Of a stretch of 64,000 bases of DNA, positions 37,331-51,040 are shown piece by piece (within the stretch, counting starts at the first letter, position 1; every line of letters begins with the position of its first letter). This DNA comes from Sistotremastrum niveocremeum HHB9708 (Eukaryota; Basidiomycota; Agaricomycetes; Sistotremastrales; Sistotremastraceae), in assembly GCA_001630475.1 (NCBI GenBank), contig KV419399.1, positions 394,552 to 458,551 on the forward strand. Reading direction: 5' to 3'. Both the position numbers and the translations under genes were made by a program. The notes below the pieces were generated by a model. That model saw only the letters and a program-made list of their open reading frames with translations, ran no database searches and had not been told where the DNA came from.

Positions 37331-38680
37331 ATGTCAAGCCAGACCATAGCACCAAATTCCGGGATTTCAGACTGCTGCGTATGTCGACGATCGACGTCGT
37401 CGTGAGGTTACATGGGCTCGACTCTCTCGACTGACACTCGCTTTTTTCTTGTTAGCTTTCAGGACACCTCCATGTAGGAAACCCGATTGGTCAAGAAGAG
37501 ACTCTCGGCGGAATGACCACCTACACTACTGGGGACGTAAAGTAAGAGCTCTTGGATATCAGATCATGAGTATATTTTAAGATCGATCTGAAGGAATAAG
37601 AACAAGAGCATCCTGTTCATTACAGATATCTTCGGCTACCACCTCACGGTATGTCTTCTAGACCAGGGCAACGCACTAGCATCTGACATTGACTGAGATA
37701 GAACACTCGACTCCTTGCCGATGAATACGCAAAGGCCGGTTTCTACGTATATGTTCCTGACCTGTTTGACGGAGACTACGTCCCGGTAAGTCAGATGAGC
37801 GTATCCTGTCATTCGGGTCGGAGTCTTGATTAAGCCTTGACAAATTCTGTCCATTTGAAATTCTCAGGAGTACGTGCTGGATGTGGTTGCGCCCAAGGAC
37901 ACGGCTCCCCCAAAAAGCTTCACCGAGAAAGCGTGAGCGGCATAGACAGACATTCAGAAGCAGGAGTGGCTCACTGATCAGAACAGACTGAGCACCGCAA
38001 AGGCACCTTTCGATCTCGGCCCATGGGTCGTCAAACACAGAGAAGCAGTCTCCCTCCCGTTGATTAAGAACGCGGTGGAGGCAATTAGAGCAGACCCTGC
38101 GACGGGGAAGTTGGGGTGCGTGCTCTTGTCCTGAACTAAGCCTCTTGCGGATTGAAATGACCTGGTTGTTCCGAATAGCGCCGTGGGATTCTGTTGGGGA
38201 GGTCGATATGCGATTCTTCTCGCGCACGCCGGGAGCCAAGTCGAGTGAGTGTGTGGCACAATGCTCCCCAGTTTCACCGGTTGCGACGACGACGACGAGA
38301 AACTGACCAGAGCGATTATTTTCGTAGTGCTGCTGTGGCCCACCACCCGTCTTTTCTTGGACTACCGGATGACGTCGAACCGGTTGCAAAGCCGCTTGCG
38401 GTTACGGTTGGCGATAAAGACAGGTTCGCAGGCTGAATTTTATATCCTGACCCGAGCATGTGGGAGACTGATGATATATTACAGCATGCTCGATCAGAAA
38501 GGCGTTGCGCAGCTGAAAGAAATATTGACGAGCAAAGCTGGAGTCCCGAGCGAGGTGACGGTGTATCCTGGTGCTCATCATGGGTTCACGGTTCGCGGAG
38601 ATCTGAACAACGAGACTGAGAGGGAACAGAAGGAGCAGGCAGCAGAGCAGACTATCGCTTGGATGCGGAAGTACCTGTAA
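37331..38680 (+). CDS. Dienelactone hydrolase family protein
   Basis: An alpha/beta-hydrolase of the dienelactone hydrolase (AIM2-like) family that hydrolyses lactones or related esters in aromatic-compound breakdown, probably cytosolic. Nine exons give 274 residues, close to the family norm of ~245-270. Seen directly: ILFITDIFGYH early, YVYVPDLFDGD, the nucleophile Cys in VGFCWGGRYA, the acid Asp in TVGDKD and the His in GAHHGF. The Cys-Asp-His triad is complete. The introns are 52-83 nt and every phase agrees. The start at 37331 gives SGISDCC followed by the family's G-x-P-x-G loop. No regulatory motif was recognised. The true substrate is unknown. Confidence 0.92.
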
Positions 38681-39059
38681 CTGGTTACTTTGGTAGCGAC
38701 TTGCAAATTGAAGAGTAGAGACGAGAGCAACTCCGACGCGCGACCCTTGCTTGCGCTAATGGCACTCAACCTAGAGACCAGCGACCGATGGGCATCCAAA
38801 TGCGACACATCCCTCAGTTGCTTCAGTACACTGACACACTGGCTGTGTAGAGGGGCCGCCCTGTCTCTCAGAGCCCGTTATCTCTGCTCTTCTGCGACTC
38901 GCGACTCCTTAAAATCCTACGGTGTTCAAGCTGGTCCTTGCCGACGGTCTGCTAAGCAGGATTTTCTTCTAAAGAGCTTCGCTGCTCCTATTCTATTCTG
39001 TCTCTCTTTTCTAGTCTCTCTTTTACGTCGCTCAGCTAGACTGCACGCTTGAGCTTGTC
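38681..39059. other. Promoter region of the membrane protein gene
   Basis: 379 bp. A CT-rich strand from about 38980 to 39045 lies just before the ATG, a common fungal promoter feature. No gene. Confidence 0.4.
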
Positions 39060-40653
39060 ATGTCCGGCATCGTCTTTGTCGACGATATGGATTCATCTAT
39101 TCACTTTGATCACAATTGGGGCTCGATGTCCAACAACAACAATGCCTTCAAGAAGACACTGCATGGAACCACGGTCCACAATGCGCAGATGACATATACC
39201 TTTAACGGTGCGTCCACTATCCAAGTCTTTCTGATCCACCACTGACTATCAATCAGGGACGGTAAATCATCCCATTCCAGCGCATGACCACATCTGACCA
39301 CAGCTATAGTCGATTGGAGTCTTTGGAGCAATTGTTCCAGGTGTCCCGGCCAATACCTCCCTCGCAGTCTTCCAGGTCGACAACCTTCCCCCTTCCCAGC
39401 TCTTCCAGCCACCCGACGTCACCTCCGGTCTCTTCAAGCATCCATTCTTCGGGTCTCCTTTGAAGAACAACGGACCACACACGCTCACGGTCACAGCGAA
39501 GGTCCAGAACCAACCCCTCTTTCTCGACTTCCTCGCCGTCGGCGGTGGGAGTTCCAACGATAACCGAGAGAGTGATGGTGGATCCTCAGATGGTGACAGC
39601 GACTCCGGGGACGGGGACGACGGAGATGGCGGAGGTGGGGGGAATAATGGCAACGGAGGACACGGCAATGGAAATGGGAATGGGAACAGCAACAGCGGGA
39701 ACGGTAATAATGGAAACAGTGGAAACGGGAACGGTGGCGGGAACGGCAATGGCAATGGGAACTCGAACAACGGTGGAAATGGCAATAGCGGCGGCGGCAA
39801 CAGCAGCTCCAGTGGGACGAGCAGTGGCAGTGGGAGCGGAGGAAGTCACAACACAGCGCAGAGCGGCAGCCTTGGCAATTCAACAACTTCTTCGACGACT
39901 TCATCACTACCCCTATCCAACACTGCCACCTCTTCGACCGGGACACTATCGTTTCTTCCCTCCCCAACTGCCACCGGAAATGTGGGGATCGCCCCACAAA
40001 ATCCTGCATCGAGTCTGCTTCCGCTCAAACCCGCTCAACCTGCTATTATTGCAGCCAGCGTGGTTGGGACTGTTTTTGGCCTTGCTTGTATCGTTTTCCT
40101 CGTGTGGTTTCTTCGTAGAAGGCGGATGAAACGTGATAAGCAGGACAAGAATCGACAACAGGGTGAGCATCCTCTCTACTGAGCTAATTTGGTTTCCTGA
40201 TATTGTACATACGCAGCCGATCGAGAAGATTATGCGTCAGGTACGCCGGCTGTCGGGGCTACGATTGTCAAATACTTACATGCCGGGAAAGACACGAAAT
40301 CGCCAATGTCTAAAACGGCATCGTCTTCCGAAGAGTTCTCATCCTTCATGCCTTCACTTCCCTCCCGTATATCGATGATTCCATACTCGTTGTATCCTTT
40401 GACGCCTCGTACCGGCCGAACGCAAGTCCTCGACTGGAATGGACGGCCGAAAGGGCTTCCTACAGTTGTTTATGACCCTCCTGCTGGTAGGCAAAATCGA
40501 AGCACGACGGACGCCTCTCTTGATATATGGGTTTCGGGCCCTATCTCGCCTGGAAAGAGTTTCAGCGTCAGTCTACCACGAACACGAACCCACAGTTCCG
40601 CGTTCTCGAATACGACTTCTCAGCTACCACCACCACCTCCTGAGAAACTATAA
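39060..40653 (+). CDS. Single-pass membrane protein with lectin-like ectodomain and Asn/Gly repeat stalk
   Basis: An Agaricomycete cell-surface protein of unknown role. Four exons (39060-39207, 39257-39261, 39310-40162, 40217-40653) give 480 residues. The N-terminal ~150 residues form a beta-sandwich-like ectodomain: IVFVDDMDSSIHF, then a TYTFNGTSIGVFG strand pair typical of this family. A stalk of about 75 residues made of Gly, Asn and Ser repeats follows (about 39600-39850), then Ser/Thr-rich sequence. One transmembrane helix (AIIAASVVGTVFGLACIVFL) is followed by RRRRMKRDKQ and a cytosolic Ser/Pro tail. No signal peptide is evident. Exon 2 is only 5 nt. A probable relative lies at 42582-43728. 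Confidence 0.85.
39257..39261 (+). other. 5-nt microexon (GGACG)
   Basis: Exon 1 ends AAC-G, the microexon GGACG lies between AATCAG and GTAAAT, and exon 3 opens TCGATTGGA after CTATAG. Joining them reads N-G-T-S-I-G-V-F-G, the conserved strand motif of the family. Joining exon 1 straight to exon 3 breaks the frame. The flanking introns are 49 and 48 nt, both normal here. Confidence 0.8.
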
Positions 40654-42581
40654 CCCCTTCATAGACATCGCATTCTTTCACCCTCCGCACTATCCCAAAA
40701 TCGCGGAGGGGAATTTGCACTGCTCCATTTGTGTCATATCCCGTTATCTATCTCACCCTGATCAGAATTGGTCATGGATGTATGACATTCTTTGATTCTC
40801 TTTCGCCTTCGGTTTTCTATACATATGTTTTTCTCTCTCATTTCAACTTTATTTAGCACTCCCCTCTATCTTACTCTCTTAATCTGCATCCATTCACCTG
40901 ATCGATACACCGCTACGACGGCGTCGACACCGAACATATTCCCCTCTTTCTTGCTGACATCCTGTCTTTTACTCATACCACTTGTCTCACCATTTGTATA
41001 CTTTCTTCAATAATTGTAGCTCTGTAACAACCTTCTTCGTTTTATCGTCGACGAATATAAAATGCGATCAATCAGATCTGCTGAGTGCCGAATTCAAGCC
41101 GAATTACACCAAAGCCGCTGCTTGTCTTTGTTTGGGCTAGTCCATCAACACAGCCACCAGGCTCCCTTTGACCAATTGATCTGCCAAGTAGCTCAGCTAC
41201 TCTTGAAGAATATCCGTTCTCAATTTTGCTCCCTGGATGTAAATGTCTCTTGAGGTTCAACACCCTTCAAAGATAGATCTTTTTCAATTCGGCACCGACA
41301 TGGATGTCGTCTCCTCCGTGTAATATTGGCCCTTTCCTCGCCTTGCATAAAGCGGCCTCTGTCTCTGAAACTCGACGTCAGATCTCCGCAACCGGATACA
41401 TGGGCGATGTTCCGTGCACTGTCAATGATCTATGAACGATGACTATGCTCAAGCATTTACTTGGACCGCATCGGCCACGGCCTTCTTGTAAGAGCTCGAT
41501 ATACCAATATGACGCATGAAAATATCTTTTCTTTTGCACCGCTGCTGACTCCGTATCTCAAAATCTCAGGATATCGTTGGCTCCGCATTGTCGATCCCGA
41601 TGCGTCCAGGCGTCCTCGGCACAATTTTGAACTCGGGTCCTTGAAGGGTTGAAATTTGAAATCTATGCTGTTCGAGATCTATAGATCTGTCCTAGGCTCA
41701 GGCCAAGATCTACATGACTGTGAGTCTTCCAATGCTGTCTGTTTCAGTATTCCGGTAATCTAACGATCATTTTTTCCACATGTCATTCGGCCGGTTTGAT
41801 GGCAAACAGATGCCCTCAATCCCCTTCTCCTGCGCTGGTAAGTATACTCTTCCGTGGACGTGATGACTTGTTTGTGGATCGAATTTTCTGGACGAAGAAG
41901 AAGCTGCGAGTCTTGCTCGCTACCTCAGCGTACATTTTTCTTGTGATTTCTTTGCTATATTACTGTACTGCGTCCTGATCCAGTACATGAGTACAATCTG
42001 TGGATCATTCTCCTATATCTTGCCTGTACAGAGCGAGGGAACTATTTATCTATATATTTATCAAGCACGTGTTGCGCACCGTGACGCTTTGATCTTGCCT
42101 ATGGCCATCATGATGATCAGAGTTTTGATGCCCAACGGCTCTACGGCTTTCTCACTGCAGCGGCTGCACCCCTTGCACATCTAATTTCATCTCTCATAGG
42201 ACACCGTCAGACAAGACCCAGAAAAGCCACTTATTCAAGTTGAAATAACCCAGCGCTCCGTGGTCATCCCATCTTCTGAACATCTTAACAGCCTGATCGC
42301 TCTATTCTTGGCTCCTTGGCTATTTGAAACGGCGCTCAAGTTAGCCATGTCATCATCAGGGAGCTGTGCACGTTGATCTTGGATCTCTGATCGTCTCGGA
42401 TGATATATGAGGTCGAAGCTTGTCTGTCCTGGATGGTTGACTTTGATACTGCCACCTCCCGCCTTCACAACGCCACCTTCAACGTTCACGTCGAACCTCC
42501 CTGGTTCTGTACGTGACTTTAGGCTTTAGACTTCGCCAGCAGATCTTCGCATCTGTAGTCTTTGGGAGCGAATTGGAAAGG
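40654..42581. other. Intergenic stretch
   Basis: About 1.9 kb. It starts with a pyrimidine-rich 3' region (40.7-41.0 kb). A plus-strand frame at 41796-41978 ends in a hydrophobic segment (LLATSAYIFLVISLLYY) and could be an upstream exon of the next gene, but no splice path was convincing. Confidence 0.4.
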
Positions 42582-43728
42582 ATGACGACAGCGACGAATT
42601 ATACGACTGTCTCGATTCCATCTTCGTCGAGCGATATCGTGTATACTCCTGGTCAATGGAGTCAAAACGGGACTTCTATGTGCTCCACGAGTCAAGGAGC
42701 GACTGCTTCTCTGAACTTCACCGGTAGGTTCCATTTTTTGCATTCTCCAGCACAGTTTCTAAAGCTCAATAGGCCTGTCCTTTTCTCTCTCTGGCAGCGT
42801 CACACTTCCCCAATCAGCACTCCCTCAAATTCCAGACGATAACCAATCACTCCTCGTGGCTACTATATCATTCGACAATAATACCTTGCATAAAATCGCC
42901 TTCAATGCCTCTCTCGGTCCTGCAAGCGTTACGCAGTCTCCATTATTTGCAATGCCACAGTTCGCCGCAACTGATGGACCGCATGTCGTCACGTTCACGA
43001 ATGATTTTGACGGAGTCGTGACGTGTCTGGATCAAATCAATACCACATCCGTTCTTTCATCATCCCCATCCTCGTCTAACTCTACCACGGACTTCGCCAC
43101 CCCTTTGCCGCCAGTGGCGAGTTCCAAGAATGGATCGAAGACAAAGGTTGCTATCGCAGCTTCCTTATCGGCTTTCATTGTCGTCCTGCTGGTGGCCATG
43201 ATCTTACTGCTCATCAAAGCGCGGAAATATCGACGAGGGAAGTTGATAAGCGCATCAGATGAATCCGTCCCCGAAATTGAACCGTATCGTAAGTCCTTTC
43301 GCTCCAGATCAACAAACAAGTAATCTGAGGCATGCCTAGAACCATCGCCAACCAAATCTTCTATCGCCCGCCGTCTCTCATATTTCCGTCGTACCTTAGG
43401 AACCGACAACGCTAATTCACGACCTAACGGAGGTCGTGGACCTAGTACTCAAGGCACAAGCACCGTCGCAGCAAGCTCGATTCTTCCCAGCGTTATAATG
43501 GCTCCCAGCACGATATCGTATCTACCAAGTAGCCGCGGGGCACCGACCACGATCGGCAGACCAGGAAGTCAATATCTTGGAACTGCATCGGAGAGAATCA
43601 CTGTTAGCGAGTTGAGGAGAGATCCCGTTGAAGGCCTGTGTACCTTGGTGAGTCTGGATTGGTATTTTCACGCGGAAAATCGTCGGTTTATTAAATTTTT
43701 GATCCCGTAGACGCTCGCTAATCCATGA
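42582..43728 (+). CDS. Single-pass membrane protein with lectin-like ectodomain, second copy
   Basis: Four exons (42582-42723, 42773-43288, 43340-43647, 43711-43728) give 327 residues. The ectodomain has SSDIVYTPGQWSQNGTSM and SLNFTGLSFSLSGSVTLP, matching the strand-Gly-Thr-strand layout of the 39060-40653 protein with only weak identity. It carries several N-glycosylation sites, a Ser-rich stalk, one helix (VAIAASLSAFIVVLLVAMIL), a basic stop-transfer (KARKYRRGK) and a cytosolic Ser/Thr tail. The model lacks a signal peptide and probably lacks its true N-terminus; the first exon may lie upstream. The last exon codes for only TLANP. The role is unknown. Confidence 0.7.
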
Positions 43729-44906
43729 GTCGAGATTCGGGGGCTCAGACTCCAAGTCGACAATCATCAAGACTGATTTCAACATTCGGTATATTGGCGT
43801 ATCACACTTCATCGCATCGCAGTAATGAGGGCGATTTACATCAAGATGGAAAGATAGATGCCGCAGCGTCGGCGCTTGTCGGCCGTGGTTCGAAAAAGGG
43901 AGATTGATGAGTCAAAAGTCAATCGATCGGACGTCTAAGCCTGTCTGAGCTTGTTTTGGAGTTGATGACCCATGGCTCGGAGGGGACTGGATTATGATCG
44001 GGACAGTCATGGGTGTATCTAACCTAACCCTGCTTTCTGATGCACAAGCCGCTGTGCCCGTATCTAGGTTCTCGTCGGTGTTCCGACGGAGAATAAGGTG
44101 TATCGGTTGGTGGGGATGGGAATTTGGATGCCATGTCGTACGACCTTGGGTTTGCGTTTGACCTTGACGTCTTTCTAGTGTGCCCAATATTTGTGAAACG
44201 GCGGAAGGAGCTTGGTAGTGTTACGGAATGTATATATTTAGTACATTAATGGAGTCTATAATGCAAAGAATCGTTCGACTTGAGAAAAGGTCCCGGCCGA
44301 GTTTGATCAGAAGAAGGTCGCGAGTCGCCGAGCTCGTGGCAACAGCCTCGATGTCCTCGCCTCGGTCACTCCGAACGACCTGGATTCACGGAAAGTCCAA
44401 TGCACGAAACGGATGGACTGGATACGATAAGGATGGAACGTTCATGAAGATGTGGGGATATTGGGTCAGTCAGACTGATGGGGCGTGGTCATCATTGATG
44501 AGATGAGAGTCGCTGTTCCCTGAGTCAGTCACGGCGACGGCGGTTACCAACCAACAGCGAATAGACGAACACGTTTCAAGCATCGATGAACATTCGTCGC
44601 TGTTATGTTATGCAGGAGAGTCATCGATGGCAACAAAGCAACCGCGCTCTCTTAAAATCTCGAGGTATGATACCTCGACCCCCAAAGTCCCCGTTTCTGC
44701 CACTCACTTGCAGGCGCTCGTCCAGCTGAGCTCCCCCCGCCCCAACGAAAGTTAAGACTTAGTCTTAACAAGACAAGACCCGAGTGTGCCCTTAGACTCG
44801 CCTCGCCCTTTGACTTAATCTCGGACGTGTCCCTGAGTCCCCAAAGCCTTTACCCTCTTCATTTTCTCAGACAACACTCGCCCCACGGCCGTTTAATCCC
44901 GACATA
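43729..44906. other. Intergenic stretch upstream of malic enzyme
   Basis: About 1.2 kb without a supportable gene. It contains a perfect 19-bp inverted repeat described separately and a C-rich run (CTCCCCCCGCCCC) just before it. Confidence 0.45.
44751..44769. promoter_or_regulatory. Perfect inverted repeat GTTAAGACT-T-AGTCTTAAC
   Basis: Two 9-bp arms are exactly reverse-complementary around a single T. The repeat lies 138 bp upstream of the malic enzyme ATG. It has no T-run or long stem that would suggest a terminator, so a dimeric transcription-factor site is the simplest reading. Confidence 0.5.
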
Positions 44907-47101
<2,195 letters not shown>

Positions 47102-47491
47102 TCCTCGACCCGATTTGAGCAGCATCGGCGTTTATTTTATTGTTGGCCTGCCTTATGATCTGTTCGTCCGGCTGTGTTCTCCCCTTCCTGTCCTCGAATG
47201 TACATCCTTTGTCTTGCACACTTTGTTCTATTATAATTCAAATGAAACCGTAAAAGAACTCAGTCTTTCTATCTATGGCGGGGGACATACTTGTACAAAC
47301 CAAGTATTGTATTGGTTAAAGATCAGCTAACTGTATCGTTCTTGTTCCGATAATTCATTTCGATCACTGATTCCTCCCGCTGCCCCTGACGATGGGATCT
47401 CTCATTCCAGTATCGTTTCTGCTCTCCATCACGGTCAGTATAATCGGAACTCACAATTCGAGGTTGTGAATGGAGAGGAAGACGAGATCGC
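47102..47491. other. Convergent intergenic gap
   Basis: 390 bp between the convergent malic enzyme and helix-loop-helix-like gene 2. Nothing seen beyond presumed 3' UTRs. Confidence 0.35.
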
Positions 47492-48485
47492 CTAAACGCC
47501 CCGATCAGCGTTGAGTGTGGTTACATTGGAGTATTGCTCAGCTGCTGCGTCAGCTTCTAATCGTTCTGATTCAAGTTGTGCAATTTGTGCATCTAGTTTT
47601 TTGATCCGGATCTCCATTAAATCTGTTTCTTCGGATTCCATCCTGGGAGGAGTAAAGTATGGTAAGATAGGTCGTTGATATTGACTGACCTGATCAGATC
47701 AGCAGCGTGAGACGCAATATCAGCCCTGCTGGGAGGAGGAACTCGAGGGTATCCGCCGATCTCTGCAAGGGCCCTGCGTATAGATTCGAAGCTACCACCT
47801 AATTTTGCTTTGGCTTTTTTCGCACTTCTCAGTTGGCTATCACGTCTATCTGCTGCTTCCTGAAGCGTCGACTTGGTGGAACTTAGCCTATTTTCTTCCC
47901 AATCAGGATCCGGGAAGTTAGCATAGACGCTTGGAGTTGAGGGGGGATGAGGGGGGTTAGCCGTATTGACGGACTCAGCGAAGTGATGTTGATCTCGCTT
48001 CCCCTGATCAGCTTCACCATGGCTTATCTGAGCTACAGATAGGTGGATGAGTAATTCCCATGGGTGATGAGTATTGTGAGACTCACCGGACTCATATAGT
48101 GAGTGAGGAAGTTCCAAAGAGGGCTGCCGAATCAGGTTTCGAATGGACGACGAAGGATCGGTGTATGCATCATGTGCAGGATCTTTCAGTGTTTGAGGAT
48201 TTTACGCGCAATGACAGCCCGCGAAGGCAGCAACGGAACACTCACCGGCGACAGGGGCCGTACTTGAAGGTGAAACCGGGGAAGATAGAAATAGTTGTTC
48301 AGGCCCAGGGCCTGTGGAAGCCTGACGAATCGGACTTTGGGACGTATACGCTACGCTTGTGATTAGCCCGTTACAATTGATGGCATCGCGAAAATATCCC
48401 CTTACAGGACGTATCCTCGTCCAGATCGCGTCGTCTCTTGTTCGAGCCCTGGACACCTGGTACAGGCCAAAGACTTGGGTCCCAT
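47492..48485 (-). CDS. Helix-loop-helix-like family protein 2 (leucine-zipper-like tail)
   Basis: Not a named gene. Five exons (48485-48406, 48355-48246, 48182-48087, 48032-47690, 47642-47492) give 259 residues. The N-terminal 155 residues are low-complexity and Pro/Ser-rich. Residues ~157-210 contain a basic helix (SAKKAKAKLGGSFESIRRAL), a Pro-rich loop (GGYPRVPPPSR) and a second helix (ADIASHAADLIR). Intron 4 (phase 2) splits AGG at its end. The last exon is a coiled coil with heptad Leu/Ile (MEIRIKKLDAQIAQLESERL). The plan is that of a divergent bHLH-zip protein. The first exon is the least certain; its phase differs from the other members. Confidence 0.65.
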
Positions 48486-48857
48486 AGAACAACTGTGAAA
48501 TATTATAGGGCTTCTATGAATAGGAGCAGAATCCTATCACCATATAGCAGACCTTGGATGCCGTTCAAACTTCGGCTTCGTGGTCTCATCAAATGCTCGG
48601 CGTAGTCTTCATCCATGGAGCTCGGAAGACTCTCGCAATCCAATACCTGTCAGTCCGCTTGAATCTTTCGGGCCTTCAAATAAAGACAAAAGGTAATTGC
48701 CTTAGAGATCAGCCCAATCTCATCATCATGGGTCAAGACAACATCGGCGTCCGAACACTACCGTTCAATTGAACCAATCCTCAGCATTTTTTGGGGGAAT
48801 GATGACCTTGTCTTCAGCTCACGTTCAAGTAGTGATCCATAACTTCGTCATATATAG
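48486..48857. other. Intergenic gap
   Basis: 372 bp between two minus-strand genes. No ORF or motif is supportable. Confidence 0.3.
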
Positions 48858-50055
48858 TCAGGCGCTGATTGCTCTGTTGATATGTGTGAGCTCATAGATA
48901 ACAAGAGTTTTGCTCCTCACTTCCTCTGCATGCGGAAAAGTGTCGATTGCGATGGACCGCCCGTTATCGTCGTTGTCCTGATCTGGGTTTTTTGGCAGAG
49001 TGTGTGGACCGGCACCACCCTTGAGTCTTCGCAACGGGGAAGCCTTCCGTTCTTTGATCCGCCACCCCTTGAGAAACACAGTCTGATCGCGATCGGAAAA
49101 TATGGAGTCTTCGTTCCAGGGGACCTCCTGTCGAGGAGGCCGTGCTCGAAGACTGTCTGGTCCTGACTTACTGCTCGCTGCGTGCTCAAACAATCTTTCG
49201 TTGGACAGCGAGATATCCGCGATCCCCTGGACCTGCATACCCACTCCGAATTGAGAGTAATTGCTGTCAAATGTGCCCACCTCCCACTCTCGTGTGTTGG
49301 AACATCCAGTGATGAAAACTAGATCCGAAAGGGAGATATAGTCTCTCATTATCTCATGAATCACCTTCTTCCACAGCTCGAGATTGCAGACGATATATTC
49401 CGCTAGGGCACAAGAATATCTTGCGGTCATGTCATATTTTATCCAGTCTCGAGCCCGCAATGCCGCGCTGTGGTAGCGTGACCTCGAGAAGGAGAAACTC
49501 GCCCCGAGTTGAAGAAGACTGGCGGGCCTAGGAGCAGAGTTCAATCATGTCATTGACGTATCTCGAACTATTTACTAACAACAAGCTACTTACGCTGAAG
49601 CTGAAGCTGCAGCTGCTCGACTTCGGTGAGTTCTCCCAGTGAAAAGTTTTGGGCCGGACTCCGATTGAATCGAGAGCAACAAATTTGTGCTCCAGTCCAT
49701 GCCTGCTTCGAACGGCTGGAAGGGTTGGAAGCCATCAGGAGGACTATGGGCGTCCCTCTGGTTCTCAGGAGCATCTTTCGACAGCATGACATTGAATAGC
49801 CTGATAAATCGGCCATCGCCGCTGTCAAAGCTTTCAGGGAAGGTAAGAGATAGTCCACAGAGAGAATCCTTACTCTATATAACCCAAATCCCCGGGAACC
49901 AGGACGTACGTATTGGGACTGGGTGTCCATGAAGGGAACCCGTGTCCATGATACAAGAGGTGTTGTGCAAATATTTGAGCAGGCCCAGCAGGCCCTTCGA
50001 GTCCCGTCGAAATGAAGACTCTGTCATCTACTAGTGTCAGTGCTTGTGAGCTCAT
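48858..50055 (-). CDS. Uncharacterised Agaricomycetes-specific family protein
   Basis: I recognise the family but it has no known function. It is expanded in mushroom genomes. Three exons (50055-49874, 49830-49594, 49527-48858) give 362 residues. Family marks are GPAGPAQIFAQHLLYHGHGFP near residue 25, WTPSPNT then VPGDLGYI, FNVML, PPDGFQPF, ARDWIKYDM, LVFITGCSNTREWEVGTF and GGAGPHTLP late in the protein. The end after EEVRSKTLVIYELTHINRA does not match the family's usual leucine-rich last segment (a LLDYILE-like motif), so the C-terminus may be truncated or a last exon missed. Intron 1 is only 43 nt. It sits between two helix-loop-helix-like genes on the same strand. Confidence 0.75.
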
Positions 50056-51040
50056 GGGAGACCGAAAGCTGGGGTCTGGCAGTGCAGATGTGGGTGAGTG
50101 CATTTGACATATATACCAGCAGTGCACGCACCCAGCGTCTGTAGCAGCCCCGCTTTTGCGCGCTTCAGAATTCATTGGTGTTGACAAGAGGCTAATAAGG
50201 CTATGGACCTATGGTGTCGCCCTGTAGGAGTCTTGGTGTGATGTGGGATCCGGAGGTGCTTTGGCTTGTCGCTTTAATCGCAGGTACGGGATGCGTCGAA
50301 GTCCGGGATCAAGGACAGCCCCAGTAATATGGAGGGTATTCTAGTTGTAAAAATACACCGAACATGGTACAGAACGGGATAGTACCTGCTTATGTAACTC
50401 CTCAGGCTTCGGCACTCTTCCGACTGGCGGTCAGAACCTAACTTCACAGCTTCATCCACGATTCACGGCCTCTGATCGGGATCTCCTCCAGACTTTCCAC
50501 TCCCCTCTGCTTACAATATCGTAGAGTGTAGCAACCTGAATGCCTTTGATAGCCTATCGATCAGGCATCCATTGACAATTCTGCGTTTGTCGGCAGCTTC
50601 CGCGCTCCGAAAATCGTCCTCCGAGTGCAGCCAAAGTTGGCCAAAGTGCAGCCAGGAGTGCAGCGGTGGAATCCTCGCTAACTGAACTTTTTTGCTGATA
50701 GTAGTATTTTCGCCTCGGTTCTGTTCTCGGTGTTCTGACTTGGCTTACACAATACATCCTCTTACTAGATACATTCAAGAAGGAGTCAGTTGATAATTTC
50801 TCACAGGCTCTCAAGGAACCTGCCATACGTATATAATATACAAACATCGGCTAGCCTCAACTTTCCTTTTACATATGCCGATCATGATTCATGACTCCAG
50901 ATATATAATTTGCTCCCGATACACGTCCCAGTTGACCCAAGCTTCGCGATGGATTCTTGGCTGTGTGGCCAAGGCGCATCCGGTAAATCCCATGAGTTAT
51001 CGAGCTCAATTGATCCTACTCCTATCGTGGTCCGTCGATT
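50056..51040. other. Intergenic stretch
   Basis: About 1 kb. A short imperfect repeat of GTGCAGCCAAAG-like units lies near 50615-50660. No gene. Confidence 0.35.

Noticed and set aside
39267-40009. Long minus-strand frames rich in Pro/Leu, Cys/His or Ser/Val opposite the membrane protein
   Set aside because: These mirror the Asn/Gly repeat stalk on the plus strand.
50615-50660. GTGCAGCC repeats as a minisatellite or CRISPR-like array
   Set aside because: Only two or three imperfect units without regular spacing.
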